DNA from: JAEUMG01 sp963805405
Lineage (GTDB): Bacteria; Pseudomonadota; Alphaproteobacteria; Rhizobiales; Aestuariivirgaceae
Assembly (NCBI GenBank): GCA_963805405.1
Contig: CAWDUC010000020.1
Location: 1 to 64,000, forward strand
Direction: 5' to 3'
Length of the DNA stretch: 64,000 bases
Positions 10,856 through 18,812 of the stretch are shown here, in pieces. Under the pieces are notes generated by a model that searched no databases, was not told the DNA's origin, and was given only the letters and a program-made list of their open reading frames with translations. Position numbers and translations under genes: made by a program. The first letter of the stretch is position 1; every line of letters starts with the position of its first letter.

Positions 10856-11701
10856 TTATCGCGACTTAGGCGGAGACTTCGCGAGCGATGCTGTGAATTT
10901 CTCCGTCCAATCCTTGTGCCAGCGCGACAGAGGCGGGCGGTTCTCGATGATGTCGCCGGCCGCCCAGGCAATGCGCTTCTCGTCGAGTTGGCGCGGCACG
11001 TCATTGTCGGGACAGAGGATGTAGAAGTCGCCGGCCTCGATCCGCTCGATCATGAATGCGGCCGTCTGATCGGCCGTCCAGGCGCCCGCCGGCTTTTCGG
11101 TTCGACCTTGCGCGGTGAGCGACGTGAAGACGAAGCCAGGTATCAGAAGATGCGCGGCGATTTTGCAATTCGCAGTGTTGCGCAGTTCGTGCTGGAGCGC
11201 TTCGGTGAAGACCTTCACGCCGGCCTTGGAGAGATTGTAGGCCGGATCGCCGGGCGGCGTGGTGATGCCCTGTTTCGAGCCGGTATTGATGATGAGACCG
11301 GGCGTACCTTGCGCGATCATGCCGGGAGCGAAGGCCTGGGTGCCGCGGATCACACCCCAAAGGTTGACTTCGAGGGTGCGCGGCCAGTTGTCGGGATCGA
11401 GGAGCTTGGTGCCGGGCTGGATGCCGGCATTGTTCATGAGAATGTCGACACGGCCGTAACGGTCGCGCACAGCGGTCTCAAGCCTGTGCAGATCTTCGGG
11501 CTTGCTGACGTCGCAGGGGACGGCCATCGCATCGCGCGGCGATATTTGCGTCGCAGCGTGATGCAAGCCATCGCCCGGCAGGTCGGCGATGCAGACCTTG
11601 AGTCCCAAACCGGCAAAGCGCTTTGCCGCGGCATAGCCGATCCCGGAGGCGCCGCCGGTTATCACCGCGACATTGCCGGAAGCGAATGCTTGATGAGTCA
11701 T
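10856..11701 (-). CDS. Short-chain dehydrogenase/reductase (SDR)
   Basis: Intact classical SDR of 281 residues. The NAD(P)-binding motif TGGASGIG is at residues 15-22, NNAG at 90-93, and the catalytic Ser142, Tyr155 and Lys159 are in place (INTGSKQG, YNLSK). An acidic residue after the second strand (IADLPGD) argues for NAD preference. The C-terminal extension (SRWHKDWTEKF) is longer than in minimal SDRs. The small 68-residue gene upstream on the same strand ends 20 bases before this start, so they may be cotranscribed. Substrate unknown. Confidence 0.92.
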   Translation of the reverse strand: MTHQAFASGNVAVITGGASGIGYAAAKRFAGLGLKVCIADLPGDGLHHAATQISPRDAMAVPCDVSKPEDLHRLETAVRDRYGRVDILMNNAGIQPGTKLLDPDNWPRTLEVNLWGVIRGTQAFAPGMIAQGTPGLIINTGSKQGITTPPGDPAYNLSKAGVKVFTEALQHELRNTANCKIAAHLLIPGFVFTSLTAQGRTEKPAGAWTADQTAAFMIERIEAGDFYILCPDNDVPRQLDEKRIAWAAGDIIENRPPLSRWHKDWTEKFTASLAKSPPKSR

Positions 11702-11721
11702 GAGATTGCTCCGTGGTCTGT

Positions 11722-11928
11722 TTAACCGGCGAGCATGTTCAGTGCGGCCGTACGTTCGCCGGGCTTCAGTTTAAGGAAGAGCGCGCGGGCCTTCTTGATG
11801 TCGGCGTCGCTTCCACTTTCGCTCGCCTTGCGGAGCGCGATTGTCGTCGCATGGTCCTTGCCGCAGATGAACGCGAGGGCCTTGGCAAGGCGCCCCATGC
11901 CGGCTTGATCGATCTTGAGGTCGTCCAT
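11722..11928 (-). CDS. Hypothetical 68-residue protein
   Basis: Small soluble protein beginning MDDLKIDQAGMGRLAKALAF, lysine- and alanine-rich and mostly helical in appearance, with no signal or membrane segment. The ATG at 11928 is preceded by AGAAGG, which decides the start over longer in-frame alternatives. It lies immediately upstream of the SDR gene on the same strand. I do not recognise a family. Confidence 0.7.
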   Translation of the reverse strand: MDDLKIDQAGMGRLAKALAFICGKDHATTIALRKASESGSDADIKKARALFLKLKPGERTAALNMLAG

Positions 11929-11966
11929 GTTTGCCTTCTTTCTACCGTCTAACAAAGCGGGCGCGG

Positions 11967-12581
11967 TCAATAGCCCAGAATGTATTTGCCCAACAGGAAG
12001 CCGCCGGCGATGATTCCATAGCCAACACCAAGTGCGATCCCGAGGGTGACGATACTCAGGAACCAACCGATCGCAACGGCAAGGCCATCCTGCTCAGCGA
12101 GCCCAAGCGCGAAAAGGATGAGCGCAAGTGCTGGCGGAAAATTGGCAAGCGGGATCGGCAGGAACAGGATCAATGTCAAGACGAAGCAGGCGATACCGGT
12201 CAGACGTTCCGCGAAGGGGGTGCACAGGATGTCGAGCCGCGGCTTCATCAGTCGCTCGGCGCGCGCGATCATGTCTGTGGCGCGCTGCAAGCCCTTGCGC
12301 AATCCTGTCCAGGGCACAGAGCGACGGGTGACCGAGGCCGGCAGCCACATGGTGGGGCGGCCAACCATTAATTGGCCAGTGATGAAGAACAGCGGAATGG
12401 CGAAAATGGCCGACGCACCCGGGATGAGGCTCGGCACCGCGAAGGCGAGGATACCGGCACCGAAAGCGCGCTCGCCCAAAAGATCGAGGAGTTCCGAAAT
12501 TTTCATCTCGGAGCGCTGCTCTGCCGCCAAATGTCCCAGAACGTCGGAGAGCTTTTTGTTTTGCGATGGGCCCGAATTCAT
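11967..12581 (-). CDS. Exopolysaccharide synthesis ExoD family membrane protein
   Basis: Intact 204-residue integral membrane protein. The family region starts with KISELLDLLGERAFGAGILAFAVPSLIP, continues with ITGQLMVGRPTMWLP, and has three or four hydrophobic segments in the second half. ExoD in Sinorhizobium affects exopolysaccharide production and alkali tolerance; the mechanism is not known. Its ATG overlaps the stop of the upstream CBS/HlyC gene as ATGA (12578-12581), so the two are translationally coupled. Confidence 0.9.
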   Translation of the reverse strand: MNSGPSQNKKLSDVLGHLAAEQRSEMKISELLDLLGERAFGAGILAFAVPSLIPGASAIFAIPLFFITGQLMVGRPTMWLPASVTRRSVPWTGLRKGLQRATDMIARAERLMKPRLDILCTPFAERLTGIACFVLTLILFLPIPLANFPPALALILFALGLAEQDGLAVAIGWFLSIVTLGIALGVGYGIIAGGFLLGKYILGY

Positions 12582-13885
12582 GCGCGCTCAGCCACCCGTC
12601 TCACTACGGGTTGCTTCGCGGCCAGGACTTTGTCGACACGGCGTCCATCGAGATCGATGACTTCGAATTTCCATCCCTTTGCGGAGAAGCTTTCGCCGAG
12701 CGACGGCAAGTGCTTGAGACGCTCGAGCACGAAGCCGCCAACCGTCTGATAGGGGCGCTTCTCCGGCAATCTTATTCCCAAAAGATCCGCGAATTCGTCG
12801 ACCGGCATGGAGCCCGATATGAGCCAGGAGCCGTCCGGACGCTTCACCGCGTGCGGTTCTTCGTCCTCCTCGCTGCGGAAGGTACCGACGATGGCCTCTA
12901 GAATGTCGGAAGATGTGACGACTCCCTGAAAATGCCCGTATTCGTCGTGAACCAGGCCGATATGGATAGACGAACCCTTTAGCAGTTCGACGACATCGAG
13001 CGCGGGCATTGTATCGGGTATAATCGGGGCCTTGGTCACAAGCTTTCTCAAGTCGAGCTTCCTGCCGGCGATCAGGATGTCGGCAATGTCCTTGGCCTGG
13101 ATGATGCCAATCACCTCGTCGGGATTGCCGTCGATGACGGGAAGGCGCGAATGGATGCTGTCCTTCACCGCCTTGGAAATCTCGTTGGCGTCATCGGCGA
13201 GATCGATCATGTCGATGTCGTGGCGCGGCGTCATGACGGCGCTCACCGGACGGTCGCTGAGGCGCATGACACCGGCGATCATCGAGCGCTCTTCGCTTTC
13301 GATCACGCCAGCGGTCTCGGCTTCCGATATCAGCATCTTGATTTCTTCTTCCGTGACCTTCGCCTGCGATGTGCGGCGCTGGCCAAGGAGCGCCAGCACA
13401 AAGCGCCCCGAGATGTCGAGAAACCAAACAAAGGGACTTGCGATCTTCGAGAGGAACATCATGGCCGGCGCCACGGCGCAAGCGATGGCTTCGGGGTTGC
13501 GCAGCGCAATCTGCTTCGGCACCAACTCGCCGACGATCAGCGAAAAGTAAGTGATGGCGGTGACGACGACACCGAAAGAGATGGGATCGGCGTAGCTGCG
13601 GTCGAGGCCCGCGGCTTCCAAACCGCCGGCAAGGCGCGCACCAAGAGTCGCCCCCGAGATAGCGCCGGCGAGGATACCGACGAGCGTGATTCCAACCTGG
13701 ACGGTGGAGAGGAAGCGGCCCGGATCGGAGGCCAAGGCCAAGGCCCGACGTGAGCCGCTGACACCGCGCTCGATCATAGCCTTAAGGCGCGCTGGGCGGG
13801 CCGAAACCACGGCCAATTCAGACATGGCGAGCGCGCTGTTAATGAGAATAAGAACAAAAATAAGCGCAAGTTCTGCGATCAACAT
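12578..13885 (-). CDS. CNNM/HlyC-CorC family membrane protein with CBS pair
   Basis: Intact 435-residue protein of the 'hemolysin family' (DUF21-CBS-CorC_HlyC), related to magnesium/cobalt efflux proteins. Residues 1-150 hold the DUF21 membrane domain with about four segments and the motif GELVPKQIALRNPE. Two CBS modules follow at about 200-330 (MTPRHDIDMIDL, HSRLPVIDGNPDEVIGII, HIGLVHDEYGHFQGVVT), then the C-terminal CorC_HlyC domain (VDEFADLLGIRLPE, VGGFVLERLKHLP). It is followed by ExoD with a 4-base overlap. Despite the family name, haemolysis is not implied. Confidence 0.92.
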   Translation of the reverse strand: MLIAELALIFVLILINSALAMSELAVVSARPARLKAMIERGVSGSRRALALASDPGRFLSTVQVGITLVGILAGAISGATLGARLAGGLEAAGLDRSYADPISFGVVVTAITYFSLIVGELVPKQIALRNPEAIACAVAPAMMFLSKIASPFVWFLDISGRFVLALLGQRRTSQAKVTEEEIKMLISEAETAGVIESEERSMIAGVMRLSDRPVSAVMTPRHDIDMIDLADDANEISKAVKDSIHSRLPVIDGNPDEVIGIIQAKDIADILIAGRKLDLRKLVTKAPIIPDTMPALDVVELLKGSSIHIGLVHDEYGHFQGVVTSSDILEAIVGTFRSEEDEEPHAVKRPDGSWLISGSMPVDEFADLLGIRLPEKRPYQTVGGFVLERLKHLPSLGESFSAKGWKFEVIDLDGRRVDKVLAAKQPVVRRVAERA

Positions 13886-13950
13886 GGGTGCATGATATAG
13901 CGCCCGGCGCCGCTAATGCAAAAGGGGGCGGCCGTCGAGAATGGGCGCGC

Positions 13951-14046
13951 ATGAAGACGCTGCGCGAGGGCCAGAAAGTGAGCTTCGAGCTCCAGACGGA
14001 TCGGCGCCTCGGCAAGAACTCGGCGGACAATCTTCGGGCCGCCTAA
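13951..14046 (+). pseudogene. C-terminal remnant of a cold-shock protein gene
   Basis: These 32 codons read MKTLREGQKVSFELQTD then RRLGKNSADNLRAA and stop, the last part of a CspA-type cold-shock domain (family: L-x-EGQKVSFE ... DRRxGKxSAxNLR). The frame just upstream (GCG GCC GTC GAG at about 13928-13939) could be the preceding SAVE segment of the family, one base out of frame. No RNP1/RNP2 region exists before it; the CBS/HlyC start at 13885 lies there instead. It is followed by a good terminator at 14070. I infer the tail of a deleted csp gene. Confidence 0.6.
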
Positions 14047-14069
14047 CCCCTCACATGTTGACGGTTGCG

Positions 14070-14102
14070 ATGCCCGGCCGAAACGCCGGGCATTGTTGTT
14101 TT
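14070..14102 (+). terminator. Rho-independent terminator after the csp remnant
   Basis: Perfect 9-bp stem ATGCCCGGC / GCCGGGCAT around the 6-base loop CGAAAC, followed by the T-rich tail TGTTGTTTT. It lies 23 bases beyond the stop of the cold-shock remnant and in the same orientation, so it is probably the old csp terminator. Confidence 0.8.
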
Positions 14103-14123
14103 GGGGCTCGCGGTGCCTGCGAA

Positions 14124-14138
14124 TTGTGCGACGCACAA
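14124..14138. promoter_or_regulatory. 15-bp perfect palindrome, copy 1 (candidate operator)
   Basis: TTGTGCGACGCACAA is a perfect inverted repeat around a central A, lying 22 bases beyond the csp terminator. The same sequence with a central T occurs 277 bases downstream. This is the size and symmetry of a dimeric repressor site; the TGC-N3-GCA core resembles what is described for PhaR-type regulators, but I cannot name the binder. Confidence 0.5.
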
Positions 14139-14400
14139 GCTGCGCTTACGGACCGTGCAGAGGGTGGATTTGCAGCGTGCAGAAATCCTCCTGCAACGAA
14201 GTCCTGCCTCGCTTCGATGCAAATCATTAAGATTTTATATACGGCTAAAGACTGAACGATATCATCATCTTATTAGTCATACCATGTACCCTTTGGAAGC
14301 CTTAACAAGGGATGAATTGACCTATGCCGTTTCCGCATAGCTGGGCTCCCTGGACCCCTCTGGTGCAGCCGCAAGTCCGCCACATATAGAGCCCATCAGT

Positions 14401-14415
14401 TTGTGCGTCGCACAA
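14401..14415. promoter_or_regulatory. 15-bp perfect palindrome, copy 2 (candidate operator)
   Basis: TTGTGCGTCGCACAA differs from the copy at 14124 only in the unpaired central base. It lies 86 bases before the ATG of the DUF1127 gene, a plausible operator distance, and two sites 277 bases apart could allow looping. Confidence 0.5.
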
Positions 14416-14500
14416 GCGCCAAATCAACACCCCGTTAGCGAGCCAAAGCAACAGCATCCTGGCCGCCAAGGGATGAAGACACATACGAAGGAGAAGAACT

Positions 14501-14707
14501 ATGACTACCACCACTTATGGCAACACTGCCGCCACCTCGACCAGCTCGCGCCCGGCTTCGGGCTTCCTGGATCGGATTTCAACCCGTTTCGGCGATTACG
14601 TCGCCCGTTCGCGCATCGAGCGTCAGCTCGAGCAGCTCGATGACCGCCTCCTGCTCGATATCGGCATGAAGCGTTCCGACATCCGCCGGATGGTCTGGGG
14701 CAACTAA
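14501..14707 (+). CDS. DUF1127 small basic protein
   Basis: Intact 68-residue protein. An excellent ribosome site (AAGGAGAAG) precedes the ATG. The N-terminal 25 residues are Thr/Ser-rich and low in complexity; the C-terminal part carries the DUF1127 helix pattern (RQLEQLDDRLLLDIGMKRSD, then IRRMVWGN). Arginine-rich members of this family in Agrobacterium influence RNA turnover and phosphate- or stress-related expression; a similar role is only an inference. It is monocistronic and followed by two hairpins. Confidence 0.92.
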   Translation: MTTTTYGNTAATSTSSRPASGFLDRISTRFGDYVARSRIERQLEQLDDRLLLDIGMKRSDIRRMVWGN

Positions 14708-14731
14708 GCCTCGCCTAAACTGGAACACCGC

Positions 14732-14796
14732 TCATCGCGAAACTAATCGCGATGAACTTGCAACGCCCGGGTCGCATCAGCGCCTGGGCGTTTTGC
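14732..14796. terminator. Paired hairpins between DUF1127 and prmA
   Basis: The first hairpin is a 9-bp perfect inverted repeat TCATCGCGA / TCGCGATGA (14732-14755). The second, 14762-14792, has the 10-bp arms AACGCCCGGG / CCTGGGCGTT with one G-T pair, and runs into TTTTGCTT. The second looks like a Rho-independent terminator for the DUF1127 transcript; it also abuts the stop of the convergent prmA gene at 14797. Confidence 0.7.
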
Positions 14797-15667
14797 TTAT
14801 TCCGGGTGCCGCAGGACCAGCGTCATCCAGTTGCCGTCAGCAAAGCGCCGTTCGTGCACGAGCCCGCGCGCCCGATAGGCGGCAAAGACGGCCCTTTCCT
14901 GGTCTCGGGTGAGGCCGGACAGGACGACGCGTCCACCGGGCGCTGCGAGCGTCGAAAGCGGTCCGGCCAGCCGGATCAGCGGCAGGGCCAGGATATTGGC
15001 GAAGATCAAGTCATAAGGGCCACGGGCCGCAATCCGGATATCGTTCACGCCGGAAGCGGCTATCGCTGTCACCCAGGGTCCTGCGCCATTGAGGCGAGCA
15101 TTGCGTTGCGTCACCAAGACCGCTTCCGGATCGATGTCGCTGGCGAGAACATGCCGGCGAAGGGTCCGGGCGGCGGCGAGAGCGAGGACCCCGGTGCCGC
15201 AACCCACATCCAGGATCCGGCGTGGGCGCTTCGATTTGAGGAGGGCGTCCAGCGCCTTCAAGCAGCCAAGCGTTGTCGCGTGATGACCGGTGCCAAAGGC
15301 AGTACCGGCGTCGATTTCGAGGCTTATCCCTCCCCAGCGCCGGCGTGAGCGATCATGCGAGCCGTGGAGATGGAAGCGACCAGCGGAAACCGGCGGCAGG
15401 CCCTCAAGCGAGCGGCGAACCCAATCGATTTCGGGCACTCGACGAGACCGACACGTCGGCTCGACCGATGGCGCTCGCTGCCGTGCTAGCCGTGGCCGCA
15501 TCGGGAAAATAAGCGAGGACCTCCCATCTGCCGGAATCCTCTTCCACCTCATTCAGCGAAACGGCCAACGGGGCAGCGCCTGCGCCGTCCTCGAGGCGAT
15601 CGGAGAGAACCTCGGCCTCAAGCAGACTGAGGGGCGAGAAACGAATGAGCCCGAGACGGGGCTTCAT
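14797..15667 (-). CDS. prmA: Ribosomal protein L11 methyltransferase, frameshifted
   Basis: SAM-dependent enzyme that methylates ribosomal protein L11. The N-terminal substrate-recognition domain (LLEAEVLSDRLEDG) and the catalytic domain lie in different frames because of one extra base near 15440. The catalytic half has EIDAGTAFGTGHHATT, the SAM-binding motif ILDVGCGTGVLALAAAR, and DLIFANILALPL, all typical of PrmA. About 289 residues, the usual size. The start is ATG 15667 or GTG 15673, a few bases after the end of the ABC exporter gene, so the two are probably cotranscribed. Confidence 0.88.
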
Positions 15668-15676
15668 GAGCACGGG

Positions 15677-17540
15677 CTATTCCGCCGCTTCGAAGGCAAT
15701 GAACCCGCCCGACTGGCGTTGCCAAAGGTTAGCGTAGATGCCGCGGCGACGGAGCAGGGCTGTCGTGGCTGCCTTCCTCCACAACGCGACCGTCGTCCAT
15801 GACGATCAATCGGTCCATCGCGGCAATGGTCGAAAGCCGATGTGCGACGGCGATGACTGTCTTGCCTTCCATGAGGCTGTAGAGATTCTCCTGGATTGCC
15901 GCCTCAACTTCCGAATCGAGCGCGCTGGTCGCTTCATCGAGGATGAGGATGGGCGCGTCCTTGAGCAGCACGCGGGCGATCGCGACCCGCTGGCGCTGGC
16001 CGCCCGACAATTTCACGCCGCGCTCGCCGACATGGGCGTCGTAGCCGCGACGGAATTGTGGATCTTCGAGGGTCGCTACGAATTCGGCCGCGTGCGCCTT
16101 GCGTGCCGCAGCCTCAACCTGCGCCAAGGTCGCATCGGGACGGCCATAGCGGATATTGTCGATGACCGAGCGATGCAGCAGCGAGGTGTCCTGCGTCACC
16201 ATGCCAATCTGCTCGCGCAGCGACTCCTGGGTCACCTGCGCAATATCCTGCCCATCGATCAGGATGCGGCCCTGTTCGAGGTCGTAGAAGCGCAGGAGCA
16301 GGCTCACCAATGTTGACTTGCCAGCACCGGAGCGGCCGACAAGGCCGACTTTCTCGCCAGGCTTTATCGTCAGCGACAGGCAGTCGACGATGTTGCCGCC
16401 GTCGATACTGTCCCTGCCGTAGTTGAAGGTGACATTCTCGTAGCGGATTTCGCCGCTCGGGACCTTGAGACCGGTGGCGGCCGGCGCGTCGACCAGGCTG
16501 CGATCGCGCGCAACGGTCTCGATGCCATCCTGGACAACGCCGATATTTTCAAAGAGGCCCGCAACTTCCCAGATGATCCAGTGCGCCATGCCCTGCATGC
16601 GCAGAACCAGGCCGATGGTGAAGGCAATCGCGCCGGTGGTAATCTGGTTTTGATACCACAGCCAGATCGCCAGTGCCGAAATGGAGAAGAGAAGCATGCT
16701 GTTGAGGACGTTGAGAGCGAGGGTCATCAGCGTCGTCATCCGCATGGAGCCGTAGACCGTCTGCAGCATCTCCTCCATGCCTTCCCTGGCATAGTTGTCC
16801 TCACGCGAGGCGTGGGCGAAGAGCTTGACCGTCGAGATGTTGGTGTAGCTGTCGACGACACGGCCGGTAAGAATCGAGCGCGCATCGGCTTGGGCCACCG
16901 AGAGCTTGCGCAGCTTGGGCACGAAATACCACATCGCCCAGGTATAGCCGGCGAGCCAAAACGCCATCGGCACGGCAAGACGCCAGTCGCTCGATGCGAA
17001 CATCACGAGGGCGCCGGTAAAATAGACGGTTACATAAAGCAGGACTTCGGTGAGCTTCAGCACCATGTCGCGCACGGCGAGCGCGGTCTGCATGACCTTG
17101 GTCGCAACACGGCCGGCAAAGTCGTTGTGGAAGAATTCCATGCTCTGGCGCAGCACGTAGCGGTGCGCTTGCCAGCGAATGCGCATGGCGAAGTTGCCCA
17201 TGAGGCCCTGGTGCACGATGACTTCGTAGAAGAACTTCAGCAGCGGGAGTACAAAAAGCACGACCACCGCGAGCCAGGTAAGCTCGGTGCCATGTTCCTG
17301 CCAGAAAGTGGCACGGTCGGCGGTGCTCAGCCAGTCGACAAGGCTGCCCAGGAAGGCGAAAAGCGATACTTCGATCAGCGCCGTCGCGGTCGCGACCAGC
17401 GAACAGACGATGAGCATCGGGATGAAGGGCTTCGAGTAGTGGTAGACGAATCCGGACAAAGTCGTTCCCGGCTTCTCCGGCGCTTGGGCCGGGAAGGAAT
17501 TGGTCCTGGTCTCGAACCATTTGAAGAGCGGCAGAAACAC
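15677..17540 (-). CDS. ABC exporter, fused membrane and ATPase domains, frameshifted near the C-terminus
   Basis: Type-I ABC half-transporter of about 620 residues, expected to act as a dimer in the inner membrane (MsbA / multidrug-lipid class). Residues 1-330 hold the six-helix exporter domain. The ATPase domain has Walker A GRSGAGKST, the Q-loop MVTQDTSLL, signature LSGGQRQR, Walker B ILILDEATSALD and the H-loop AHRLST. The start is GTG 17540 with CAGGAG upstream. One extra C near 15755 creates an early stop at 15729; the true frame continues LLRRRGIYANLWQRQ to TAG 15677-15679. Substrate unknown. Confidence 0.9.
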
Positions 17541-17632
17541 GGGGGTCGTCTACTCCTGAAGCGGGAACGCGATTTGCATTCCGCCTGTTACGGAAACCAA
17601 AATGTTGGGTTCGGGGCGTGCTTATACCGCCG

Positions 17633-18757
17633 TCAGGGCTTGGAAGGGAAGTGGCTGAGCCATGGCGGGGCGGGGCTGTCGAGCCCAGCCATGCGCGGCA
17701 GCAGAAAACGTTGCACGACAGGACGATTGAACACCAACGGCAGGATGACGGTTCGCAGGAAACGCGCCCAGACAGAACGCGAAGCGAGCAAGTGGGTTGG
17801 CGCCGAGGTCATCTTCAAAACCTCCGCGCCCGGCCCATGGCGCAGTTTTGTGTATTCCCCGGCGCGGCCTTCGCAGAGCAGGTAAGCGAGCCAGGCCGCG
17901 TCTTCGATGCCGAGGTTCATGCCGCGACCGCCCACGGGCGAATGGATGTGGGCTGCGTCGCCGGCAAGGAAGGCATTGCCCTTCTGATAGGTGTCGACCT
18001 GACGGTAGCTGATGTGAAACTCGCTCTGCCACACGATCTTGCCGACGCGGGTGTCGGGCGGAAGGCTGTTCATGATGTCGGCGCGCGAGCTGACGAAGCG
18101 TCCAAAGCCTTCGCGCAAGGGAAAGAAGGCGCAGACGTAGTCGTCCGACAGCGTGGCTACGCCGCAATCCCAGGGAAACGGCCAGGATTCGAGTTCGACA
18201 TCGGCGAGCCCCCAGGCTTCGGGAAGGCTTTCGCCGGAGAAGCCGATATCCAGGGATTTACGCACCAGCGAATGGGCGCCGTCCGCACCGATCACAACAT
18301 CAAAGGGCTCGCTCTGCGCGCCGATCTCGCAATGAAATGTCTCGGCCATCGGCTTCAAGTCCGGTGAGTTCGAGTTTGCCATTCGACCGGGTGACCGGCC
18401 TCGCTCAACATTTCGGCCAGAGATCTGCTCGGTCTCGGATTGCGCCAGTGCGAGCAGAAAGTTGAAGCGATGATTAGGTTGTGCATGTTCGAAGCGGAAC
18501 AATTCGCGTTCCGGCGTGCGTACGATCATGTGGTGGATGCGGTTTCCGCGGGCGAGCATGCGCTCCGTGGCCCCGGATGGATCAAGGATCTCGAGGGTTC
18601 GCGGATTGACGGCAAGGGCACGCGATTCGGGGGCAGGGCCGGAATTGGCGTCGATGATACGTGGGGTCATGCCGCGACGTCTCAGTTCGACCGCCGCAGC
18701 AAGGCCTACGGGGCCCGCGCCGACGATCAATATTCGAGTATCCGGCGTAGTGCGCAT
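17633..18757 (-). CDS. FAD-dependent aromatic-ring monooxygenase family (PheA/TfdB/UbiH-like)
   Basis: Flavoprotein hydroxylase using NAD(P)H and oxygen. ATG 18757 follows GAGGAG. The FAD dinucleotide motif GAGPVGLAAAVEL is at residues 11-23, the DG motif in GADGAHSLVRKSL, and the second FAD motif GDAAHIHSPVGGRGMNLGIED is intact. The open frame survives, but residues about 105-150 look scrambled: the alternative frames there (LAEMLSEAGHPVEWQ, LTGLEADGRDISLRD) fit the family, so at least two compensating one-base errors lie between 18300 and 18440. The substrate is unknown; the divergent efflux pump suggests an aromatic compound or drug. Confidence 0.85.
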   Translation of the reverse strand: MRTTPDTRILIVGAGPVGLAAAVELRRRGMTPRIIDANSGPAPESRALAVNPRTLEILDPSGATERMLARGNRIHHMIVRTPERELFRFEHAQPNHRFNFLLALAQSETEQISGRNVERGRSPGRMANSNSPDLKPMAETFHCEIGAQSEPFDVVIGADGAHSLVRKSLDIGFSGESLPEAWGLADVELESWPFPWDCGVATLSDDYVCAFFPLREGFGRFVSSRADIMNSLPPDTRVGKIVWQSEFHISYRQVDTYQKGNAFLAGDAAHIHSPVGGRGMNLGIEDAAWLAYLLCEGRAGEYTKLRHGPGAEVLKMTSAPTHLLASRSVWARFLRTVILPLVFNRPVVQRFLLPRMAGLDSPAPPWLSHFPSKP

Positions 18758-18812
18758 CGGGCTCCTCACTTTTCCGCGAGAATCATCAGCCTGTCTCACC
18801 TGCAATAATTGC

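Larger units (their letters stand above)
14103..14500. other. Long AT-rich intergenic region before the DUF1127 gene
   Basis: About 400 bases without a credible gene; the longest plus-strand frame (14065-14340) has no ribosome site, no recognisable domain and runs through the terminator. The centre (about 14220-14290) is markedly AT-rich. Two near-identical 15-bp palindromes occur at 14124 and 14401. The GAAGGAGAAGAA ribosome site for the DUF1127 gene is at 14486-14497. Confidence 0.6.

Noticed and set aside
10298..11725. 475-codon plus-strand frame across the nucleotidase and SDR genes
   Set aside because: It spans two well-supported minus-strand genes and has no recognisable domain.
14065..14340. 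91-codon plus-strand frame in the spacer before DUF1127
   Set aside because: It starts inside the csp terminator, lacks a ribosome site, and shows no recognisable domain; the region is better explained as regulatory.
16581..17885. 434-codon plus-strand frame antisense to the ABC exporter
   Set aside because: His/Arg/Glu-rich antisense shadow; the exporter on the minus strand has all ABC motifs.
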